From an uncultured Clostridia bacterium (lineage in GTDB: Bacteria > Bacillota > Clostridia > Lachnospirales > Lachnospiraceae): 29,093 nucleotides of DNA. The number at the start of each line of letters is the position of its first letter. Within the stretch, counting starts at the first letter, position 1. The notes beneath the pieces were generated by a model. That model was not told the DNA's origin. It saw nothing but the letters and a program-made list of their open reading frames with translations, and searched no databases. The translations under genes and the position numbers were made by a program. The stretch is taken from the NCBI GenBank assembly GCA_937896665.1, contig CALBNS010000001.1, forward strand, positions 1-29,093, read 5' to 3'. Shown here piece by piece: positions 8,701 to 13,684 of the stretch.

Positions 8701-10027
8701 ATTCTGCAAGACAAGAGTATGCATAAGTCGCATTTCCATTTATGCTGTACTCATAAGCCCATCTAAGGCTTCCATCGTCTTGTACAAGACCGACAAAGAT
8801 TTTTCCTGCCGCACGACTACCCGTATTCGATGGTGCTGCAAAGAGGATTGCAGTTTTACCATCAATCTTTTCAGAGTAGGTAATTGCAGTTAATTGACAT
8901 CCTAAATTATATGTAATTCCCATTGTTTTTTTAGGAGACCATGTTTCACCAAAGTCCTCAGATACATAGTATCCTCCATGACGTGTGAACATATAGAGTT
9001 TTCCATCTGCCTCTGTTACGACTGCTTCTGAACTCCAATCCGATACGGAGTCACCACGTTCCCAAGTTACACCACCGTCATCCGAATAAATACAGGCACT
9101 GTTTCTATCACCGCTTGTAAACTCATAACATGTGAAAACAATTCTTTCTGTAGATGTATAGATTCCTCTTCCAGGGCCAACTAAAAGTGTCTGTTCTGTT
9201 TCTTTTTTCAGATTCAGAAGAGTTGGTGCAGACCATGTTTTTCCACCATCGGAAGATTTTGTCATATAAAGATAATCTGTCGGCCATGGGAAATAAGGCG
9301 AATCACCACAGAACAGATTCGTATCTACATCTTTTCCCTTGATATTAAAATAGGCATCAATTACATATCCTTCAACTGTACTTCCGTCTTCTTCTTTCAA
9401 CAAATAATATGACTCTGCATCTGCATCTGGATTTTTTTCTAGATGATAGTTAAATTCTTGTGCAATACGATTTGCTGAAGGTGATAATCCGTTCACAGTC
9501 TCTGTTGCAGCTGCAAGAATTAAATTATCATTTTCATCAAATCCGGTGCTTCCAACCAACGGTCTGTGCGTATTCGGAGTCGTATTAATCGCAATACCTG
9601 CCGGATACAAATCCGCAATCATATAAACATTCTGTCCGTCTGTTGCTATTGCCGGATCAATAAATGCTGTGGAATTATAATCGAATTTGTTACCATTATC
9701 TCCCAAATAATTGGCAAATGTATAATTCCATGTTGCACCATTATCCTTCGAATAAGACACAATCGTGTCCAATCCACATGCATCACTGCCATGATTCCAT
9801 CTAGCATCACACGCAGCAACAATTGTGCCGTTGTCCAAAGATACCAGACATGGAATACGGAAGTTCTGACTTCCCCCTGTACCCGGCGCAAATGGCTGAT
9901 CTTCTGTGACACCATCTGCCGGTTTTATTCCTGTCTCAGCATTAACTATCCCCGACATACAACCAAATGTCAGAGTAAATGCGAGCAGAAACGCTAAAAC
10001 TTTTTTCATCTGTTTCATCTGTTTCAT
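5723..10027 (-). CDS. Cell-wall-anchored multidomain sialidase (GH33)
   Basis: 1434 residues. A signal peptide (1 to about 30) precedes a six-bladed sialidase domain (about 45-470). It shows FRIP (56-59, catalytic Arg57) and four Asp boxes S-x-D-x-G-x-T-W at 93-100, 258-265, 315-322 and 356-363. Candidate arginines are R349 and R405; the nucleophile pair is probably Y437 with E334. The enzyme would release terminal sialic acid from host glycans. Downstream come Ig-like segments (from about 480) and two tandem modules of period 184 residues (617-984). A third related module (1062-1183), a Cys-rich segment (1216-1298), a FIVAR-like helical region (1307-1375) and a charged linker follow. It ends in an NVQTGD sorting signal (1403-1408), a membrane span and an RKRR tail. 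Three in-frame ATGs occur in the first seven codons. The GGAAGG site is nearly touching the first, so M4 (10018) may be the real start. Confidence 0.93.
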   Translation of the reverse strand: MKQMKQMKKVLAFLLAFTLTFGCMSGIVNAETGIKPADGVTEDQPFAPGTGGSQNFRIPCLVSLDNGTIVAACDARWNHGSDACGLDTIVSYSKDNGATWNYTFANYLGDNGNKFDYNSTAFIDPAIATDGQNVYMIADLYPAGIAINTTPNTHRPLVGSTGFDENDNLILAAATETVNGLSPSANRIAQEFNYHLEKNPDADAESYYLLKEEDGSTVEGYVIDAYFNIKGKDVDTNLFCGDSPYFPWPTDYLYMTKSSDGGKTWSAPTLLNLKKETEQTLLVGPGRGIYTSTERIVFTCYEFTSGDRNSACIYSDDGGVTWERGDSVSDWSSEAVVTEADGKLYMFTRHGGYYVSEDFGETWSPKKTMGITYNLGCQLTAITYSEKIDGKTAILFAAPSNTGSRAAGKIFVGLVQDDGSLRWAYEYSINGNATYAYSCLAELIDGSLGLLYESAGTAISYKNIAITDVVKGAAIGNIWCADGEGNITSSVVLKPGESVTLDVEGSIVGTLQAESSKIDVAGVSLNGNAVTIAADSAVAGLGQSVVTITDGTNTAKVIVYVTSEETYEIVKLRMGDTKTYTVDGDFSNADLSGIDTDIATVTVTCESAEENTSTELQAQLATAAGTFNGDTVNVSDCEYTFTSTGTQNQYTISSVADGTTVYLHQSSGNNVPNKTDSAAITVAKHSTDAKFTFYDNGKTASNGGYLYFWRTNTAKLYFDRNSTVVDDCYLEIFEKSDSAPTNSPIEGYAKVDAIRDGGKYLIAAKANDNNYYILHPTTTTTNFTHVAKVTELKAGQKELGVQLASATGRFDVEELVKARDCEFTFTSTGTDNQYTISGTTADGSTVSLNIQSSAQAPTKDTASNINILEGSQAGTFRFKDVSFSSGTHLHFYYDNTAKLHFDRCGSSCGDGDLFEIYVKSESAPENSVIPGYAKVASLDAIEDGGKYLIARQATDNNYYVLRPARNASNYEYVAKVAGYIEPKTTSEIIFTGVAEGSTSVKIGDVTYYVDVENEVKNISLEVGDTYVVKGELMKSDSTQTLVEISENTVLPPYEASSKVTSGKYLIGNTSHIMTNTAVTGSPNGLGMKAVNFAKAVLSEDMWTVQEVTGGYTIQDGNGKYININGQSVTLSDTAQTLVIGVRNSNVQNYQVSGNGYYLNNWAGSNTKVAAYSSSDNDWNFYQPVKGIVIEAKAEGTTSIIAGGTTYNITVTAVQECQHTNTEVQNAKEATCTEAGYTGDTVCKDCHVTVSQGETIPATGEHTYGDWVVVKEAATKEEGSKEKTCSVCGDKVTEVLPKLPATIEDKEETQKYYEGCLSYYSEEKYGSAAGWAKYVTAMEALKAVLADDTATVDEVANAVAAVEAATEAIKAEVEKVPVKPGTPEETDKDNKDDENSKDKDNKDNVQTGDATSMIVWVMLIVAACVILVIRKRRVR
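7076..8179 (-). repeat. Tandem protein-coding repeat in the sialidase, two copies, period 552 nt
   Basis: Residues 617-800 and 801-984 align with a constant offset of 184 residues. For example, CEYTFTSTGTQNQYTIS at 637 matches CEFTFTSTGTDNQYTIS at 821, and GYAKV at 747 matches GYAKV at 931. Both share TAKL-[YH]-FDR and a GGKYLIA...NNYY core. The copies have diverged, so this is an old duplication. The pattern of YL/GKY strand motifs suggests an all-beta binding module, possibly carbohydrate-binding; I do not recognise the family. Confidence 0.8.
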
Positions 10028-10056
10028 TCCTTCCTATTCTGTCAAACCTAAATCAA

Positions 10057-10173
10057 TTAATTACGTTGGTTTTGACGTATTTTATTTACCTCTAAAGCAG
10101 AGCCGATGGTAATGAATATCGCAGCATCAAGTACTGAATAGTTTAAAATTGGGTAGAACCAAACCTTCCGGGT
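10057..10173 (-). pseudogene. Possible C-terminal fragment of an unrecognised membrane protein
   Basis: An open frame of 38 codons reads KVWFYPILNYSVLDAAIF and continues to VNKIRQNQRN before a TAA. It is bounded upstream by an in-frame TAG and has no ATG, GTG or TTG, so it cannot be a gene by itself. It looks like a last transmembrane helix plus basic tail. The PILNYSVLDAAI part faintly recalls the C-terminal motif of lipoprotein signal peptidase, but the spacing is wrong and I would not assign it. Confidence 0.3.
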
Positions 10174-10213
10174 CTAAAGGGTTCGTGTTCCAACTTCCTT
10201 CCTGACATCAGGG

Positions 10214-10453
10214 ATGACGTTATTTCAAGGGCTGCAGCGAATTATTTTCCCACAGGCATTCCGGGTGGCAATTCCGGCATTATCGAATAATTTTGTTGAT
10301 ATTGTCAAACAGTCATCACTTGCCTTTACTTTGGGAATTAAAGAGATTATGGCAGTTGCCAAGACAGAAGGGGCTGTACATTTTAGATTCCTTGAGGTGT
10401 TTACAGCGGTAATAATCATTTACTTTGACCTTAACATTGTTATCTTAGAATAA
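10214..10453 (+). pseudogene. Amino-acid ABC transporter permease fragment
   Basis: 79 codons match the C-terminal third of HisM-type permeases: QRIIFPQAFRVAIPALSNNF, then KQSSLAFTLGIKEIMAVA and FRFLEVFTAVIIIY. The conserved block that contacts the ATPase and the last membrane segments are recognisable. The first two thirds (signal and EAA-loop start) are absent, no ribosome site precedes the ATG, and reading upstream in frame gives unrelated sequence, so the break lies near 10200. The C-terminus is also short. It is a relic of a transporter lost or displaced at the border of the pilus island. Confidence 0.75.
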
Positions 10454-10455
10454 AG

Positions 10456-10491
10456 CTCCAAACTGTTGTAGTATCTTACATCAGTTTGGAG
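10456..10491. terminator. Terminator hairpin at the end of the pilus operon
   Basis: A perfect 10-bp stem (CTCCAAACTG at 10456-10465 with its complement at 10482-10491) closes a 16-nt loop. On the minus strand it lies 45 bp past the stop of the last pilus gene and is followed by CTTTATTCT. On the plus strand it is followed by GTTTATA and could be the old terminator of the lost permease gene. Confidence 0.65.
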
Positions 10492-10535
10492 GTTTATACA
10501 ATCGTTGGGATACTCCCTCATTTTCTCGGAAAACG

Positions 10536-11177
10536 TTACTTATCCCGGTCATTCGCTGTTCTGTTAAGTCTGACTCTCCGGTTAAATACCAGCGTCAGAA
10601 ATGCCGGTATAAGCGCTGTTGCATACCACAGGATTGCAGTGTCATCTCCTGTTTTTACCGGCCGCGGTGTATCCGCCGGTGTCGGAGCAGGCGCAGCCGG
10701 AGCAATATACGTATGTTCAAACCGGATACAACCGTACTTCATTCCTGCTTCATCCAGTACGATTATCTCCGCTCTCAGACCATCGTCTGTATTTTTCACA
10801 TAAACTTCCACAGTATACACAGTTTTGTCATATATGTAATTTTCTTTTTCCTCCGTCTTCAGTTCTACACGATAGCGGTAAATTCCGCCATGTACATATT
10901 CCATAGGGCCGATTTCCTGATTCCCTGTGCCCGACATGCCAAACGTATAACTTCCGTCGGCGCTTCCTTCCGGCATGGGCGCATTTGCTTCCAATGCTGT
11001 CAACTGATAGACAAATCTTTCTGTCTGATTTCCATCAAATGTCTGACTGATCGGCAAATATACAGAAACACCGTCTTTTTCCGCCGCATATGCCCGGCTC
11101 CCTACACCGAACAGCAGAAGAACTGTCAATAATCCACAAATGATTTTCTCTTTCCACATTCTATTTCTATGGCTCAT
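10536..11177 (-). CDS. Basal (anchor) pilin, FctB-like
   Basis: 213 residues from the ATG at 11177, with AAGGAGA eight bases upstream; an ATG six codons earlier has no ribosome site. A signal peptide (about 1-31) is followed by one Spy0128-like Ig domain (35-157). A proline-rich tail (160-173), a PVKTGD sorting signal (173-178), a membrane span and a basic tail complete it. Single Ig domain plus proline tail is the layout of Group A Streptococcus FctB, which ends the pilus and is attached to the wall by the housekeeping sortase. The Lys and Asn that form the isopeptide bond in the major pilin are not evident here (LPISQTF, FEHTY). It overlaps the sortase gene by 11 bp. Confidence 0.82.
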   Translation of the reverse strand: MSHRNRMWKEKIICGLLTVLLLFGVGSRAYAAEKDGVSVYLPISQTFDGNQTERFVYQLTALEANAPMPEGSADGSYTFGMSGTGNQEIGPMEYVHGGIYRYRVELKTEEKENYIYDKTVYTVEVYVKNTDDGLRAEIIVLDEAGMKYGCIRFEHTYIAPAAPAPTPADTPRPVKTGDDTAILWYATALIPAFLTLVFNRRVRLNRTANDRDK

Positions 11178-11982
11178 TCTCCCTCTCTCCTTCATCCTTT
11201 ATCCCATACGCAGAAGCCGCTTCTCTGATTACCCCAACCAGAATGTGTCTCCCGTTCGTTGCATCCGATGTACAGGTACTAAGCAAAAGGAGATGATCCG
11301 ATGTATCAACCTGTAACTGACGCAAATACAGCGCTTTCTGAAAAATGGTATTCAGATATTCCTGCCTTCCATCTTCTGCCACGGCGGGTTGATAGATCGT
11401 ACTGTCATAAGCATCTGCTTCCAGGAAAGCAAAAAAGTCGACCTTGTGATTACTTCCGCCATAGTACAAATTTCCACTTGGATGTTCGTCAAAAAATGTT
11501 CGATTCTTAAAATCTGCCAGATCTCCAAACATAGCATGTTCCGCCATATGATGCCCATACAGAATCGAATTAAAATCCGTAAAATCCTTTTGATTTCTGT
11601 AATCCAGGAAAATACTTCCGGCCAGGGAATACTTCCCTTCCGCATCTGTATTTACATACTTATCGTTATCTGACGCCTGTGTGACCGGATAATCAATATG
11701 TGTCCCATCAACTGTCACCCAACCGATTACCTCTGGATTCAAAGCCTGCAATTCTTCAAAAGATTTGCTCTTATCCTCTGTCGGTTTATATACTTCATAC
11801 CGTTTGGTATCTGCTGCCTGCAGAATCTGTTTAGAATCCCACAACACATAACATCCTAAAGTAAAAAGCAGAAGAAAGGCGGTCAACGCCGCAATATTTA
11901 CGGCGCCGTCCAGAAGCCTTATCGTCAGCCTCCCGGCAAATCTGCATCTATGCCCCCCTGGTTTTTGCTGTCTACTCACCAT
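11167..11982 (-). CDS. srtB: Class B sortase, probable pilin polymerase
   Basis: 271 residues from the ATG at 11982 (AGAGG upstream). A TTG at 12033 that overlaps the pilin stop would add 17 Arg/Lys-rich residues and cannot be excluded. One membrane anchor (about 28-48) is followed by the class B sortase beta-barrel. Catalytic residues are the His of YGHHM (H144 or H145), C237 in LLSTCTSD and R245 in TNGRHILVG. In the Group A Streptococcus FCT island a class B-fold sortase in the same gene position (between FctA and FctB) polymerises the pilin. By analogy this enzyme should cut the VPITG signals of tip and major pilin and join them through lysine. Confidence 0.92.
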   Translation of the reverse strand: MVSRQQKPGGHRCRFAGRLTIRLLDGAVNIAALTAFLLLFTLGCYVLWDSKQILQAADTKRYEVYKPTEDKSKSFEELQALNPEVIGWVTVDGTHIDYPVTQASDNDKYVNTDAEGKYSLAGSIFLDYRNQKDFTDFNSILYGHHMAEHAMFGDLADFKNRTFFDEHPSGNLYYGGSNHKVDFFAFLEADAYDSTIYQPAVAEDGRQEYLNTIFQKALYLRQLQVDTSDHLLLLSTCTSDATNGRHILVGVIREAASAYGIKDEGERENEP

Positions 11983-12022
11983 TCGCCTCTCTTCCCGCCG
12001 TTTTATCCTCTGTAATACACGC

Positions 12023-13069
12023 TTACCGTGCAACTCTTCTTCTGATTACCATGTATCCCACAAGCCCTGCAGCTGCAGCAAGAATCAGAATTACGAAAGG
12101 CAGGTTGTTCATAATGATACCGGTAATCGGTACATCCTTGTATGTGTTTGTGAAAGTAACTGTATTGGTTCCTTCTCCTGCCAGATTGGTTTCTCCGGTT
12201 TCTGCTGTAGCAAGAGGCTCTGCATCTGCTGCCGTTTTATTAGTTACAGTTTGTTTTCCATTTTCTACAACAGTTACGCTCGGAGTATATCCATCCTCTT
12301 CTCCAACCTCTGTTACCACATATCTGGTACCTGCCGGCAGATTGCCAAATACTTTCTGCCCACCGTCTGCCAGTGTAAAAGTATATTCCCGACCAAACGT
12401 ATATGTATCATTCCCAGATTCAAAAGTGTCTCGCTCGTATGTATCCGGTTTTGTAAATGTTACTTTAAATGTAAACGCTTTCGTTTTGTCTGCCAGAGCG
12501 CCCTCTGTGCGTTTTGCAACCGTTAAAGAAGTGGTTTTCTCAAATTTGTTTACAAATTTAATCGCGTTCTGTTTTTTTTCTGTTCCATCAGTTCCTGATT
12601 TTGCTGCAGTAATCTGATCAATTTCCAACTCACCATTTTCTGTGTTTTTCACATATACACGTACGGTATAAACAGATCCATCGTAAGTCACTGTGCCATT
12701 TTCAACAGAGGTGTTCCCTACAGTTTCCCGTACCGTGTAGGTATATACACCGGCATGTAGGAACTTCACTCCACTAAAAATATTTTCTACAATCTCACTT
12801 GAAATACCGTTAGTTACTGTATCTGTATTGGAATAAGTAACCTTTTTTTCTTGAATCATCGGAGCATCTGCTTCCTTTTTCTCAAATGTAAACGTGAATG
12901 TAATCTCCGGAACCGTAATTCCCTCTGCAATCTGAAATTCTTTCTGGATTACAGCCTCTGCTGTAGGTACTTTATTTTCCTCTGCGGCTGATACTACCGT
13001 TCCCATGCACATTACGGCCGCCATCAATCCGGCTGCTGCCGCTGTTTTGAATTTTTTAAACTTCATCAT
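12023..13069 (-). CDS. Major pilin (shaft subunit), FctA/Spy0128-like
   Basis: 348 residues, with AGGAGG nine bases before the ATG. A signal peptide (1 to about 29) is followed by two Ig-like isopeptide domains (about 35-178 and 180-311), VPITG (313-317), a membrane span and RRRVAR. Putative internal bonds are K43-N174 assisted by E115 (in YTYTVRE), and K186-N308 assisted by E254. These positions nearly superpose on Spy0128 of Group A Streptococcus (K36-N168/E117 and K179-N303/E258), with a shift of about seven residues. The lysine used for polymerisation may be among K165, K166 and K171, just before N174, where Spy0128 uses K161. Separated from sipA by a hairpin that may set its expression apart. 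Confidence 0.92.
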   Translation of the reverse strand: MMKFKKFKTAAAAGLMAAVMCMGTVVSAAEENKVPTAEAVIQKEFQIAEGITVPEITFTFTFEKKEADAPMIQEKKVTYSNTDTVTNGISSEIVENIFSGVKFLHAGVYTYTVRETVGNTSVENGTVTYDGSVYTVRVYVKNTENGELEIDQITAAKSGTDGTEKKQNAIKFVNKFEKTTSLTVAKRTEGALADKTKAFTFKVTFTKPDTYERDTFESGNDTYTFGREYTFTLADGGQKVFGNLPAGTRYVVTEVGEEDGYTPSVTVVENGKQTVTNKTAADAEPLATAETGETNLAGEGTNTVTFTNTYKDVPITGIIMNNLPFVILILAAAAGLVGYMVIRRRVAR

Positions 13070-13114
13070 TTTTAAAATCCTCCTTCATAATCTTAATGAC
13101 TTATTTATATAAAT

Positions 13115-13138
13115 TATCGTCAGGATGGCCTGAAGATA
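13115..13138 (-). promoter_or_regulatory. Intercistronic hairpin between sipA and the major pilin gene
   Basis: TATCTTCAGG-CCAT-CCTGACGATA on the minus strand forms a 10-bp stem with one mismatch and a 4-nt loop, starting 4 bp past the sipA stop. It is followed by an AU-rich stretch, not a U-run. It could be a leaky terminator, an RNA-processing site or a 5' stabiliser for the pilin message. Confidence 0.5.
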
Positions 13139-13141
13139 AAA

Positions 13142-13681
13142 TTATATCCCTCTGTTTCGAACCAGAGTCAGGACTTTTCCCAGCGTATCCCGAATCGAAA
13201 CCGGGCCATAGATCCGGCTGTCGGTACTGTGTTCCCGTCCGTCTCCCAACAGAAAAACCTGCCCTTCTCCCACAGTCAAAGGGAAAGCAACACCTTCCGC
13301 ATATCTGTCTGTTGTCCCGTATATTTCCGTCTCCTGCTGGATTGCCCCATTGACCACCAGACCGTTTTCGTTGATATCTACCGTATCACCCTCTACGGCT
13401 ATTACTCGTCTGACCTGTGTTTCTCCTCCCTGTTTCAGGATGACCACATCCGAAGCTACATACGCCTTATCCAGTCTGTAAAAAATCACCAGGTCTCCGT
13501 CTTTCACGGCCGGTCTCATGGAATCCCCCGTAAACCGGAAGATTCCAAACACCGTGGTAAATAACAGAAGAAAAATGATAAGGATCATCCCGATTTTCAA
13601 AAGCAGCAATCCTAACTCCACAGCCAGCGATGGCTGCTTTTTCCTCTGCTGATCATTCTTCTTCTCTTGCATCTTTTTCAT
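13142..13681 (-). CDS. sipA: SipA-type signal peptidase I homologue of the pilus operon
   Basis: 179 residues, GGAGA nine bases upstream, starting 3 bp after the tip gene. One N-terminal membrane helix (about 22-46) precedes the S26 peptidase fold: box B GDSMRPAVKDGD with S54 as nucleophile, box D VRRVIAVEGD, and box E GDGREHSTDSRIYG. In ordinary signal peptidase I the general base is the lysine of the KRViG motif; here the codons read Arg-Arg, so the catalytic Lys is R91. In Group A Streptococcus the SipA in the same operon slot also lacks the Ser-Lys dyad and acts as a helper in pilus assembly. This one keeps the Ser, so it may be an assembly chaperone or a weak peptidase. Confidence 0.9.
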   Translation of the reverse strand: MKKMQEKKNDQQRKKQPSLAVELGLLLLKIGMILIIFLLLFTTVFGIFRFTGDSMRPAVKDGDLVIFYRLDKAYVASDVVILKQGGETQVRRVIAVEGDTVDINENGLVVNGAIQQETEIYGTTDRYAEGVAFPLTVGEGQVFLLGDGREHSTDSRIYGPVSIRDTLGKVLTLVRNRGI

Positions 13682-13684
13682 TGA

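Larger units (their letters stand above)
10028..10535. other. Gap between sialidase and pilus operon: remnants, inverted repeat, terminator
   Basis: This 508-bp stretch has no intact gene. From left to right it holds the sialidase leader with a short inverted repeat (TACGT-N8-ACGTA, 10062-10079), a start-less minus-strand hydrophobic fragment (10057-10173), a plus-strand ABC-permease fragment (10214-10453) and a strong hairpin (10456-10491). I found no convincing promoter for the sialidase. Confidence 0.6.

Noticed and set aside
8265..8726. 153-codon plus-strand open frame opposite the sialidase gene
   Set aside because: It is antisense to clearly conserved domain sequence, has low-complexity Ser/Thr/Val composition from the reverse frame, and lacks a ribosome site.
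10214..10453. Plus-strand frame as an intact small permease-like gene
   Set aside because: It matches only the C-terminal third of amino-acid ABC permeases and has no ribosome site or upstream membrane segments, so it is listed as a pseudogene fragment.
12051..12617. 188-codon plus-strand frame opposite the major pilin gene
   Set aside because: The strand opposite is a full-length pilin with signal peptide and sorting signal; this frame has no recognisable domain or ribosome site.
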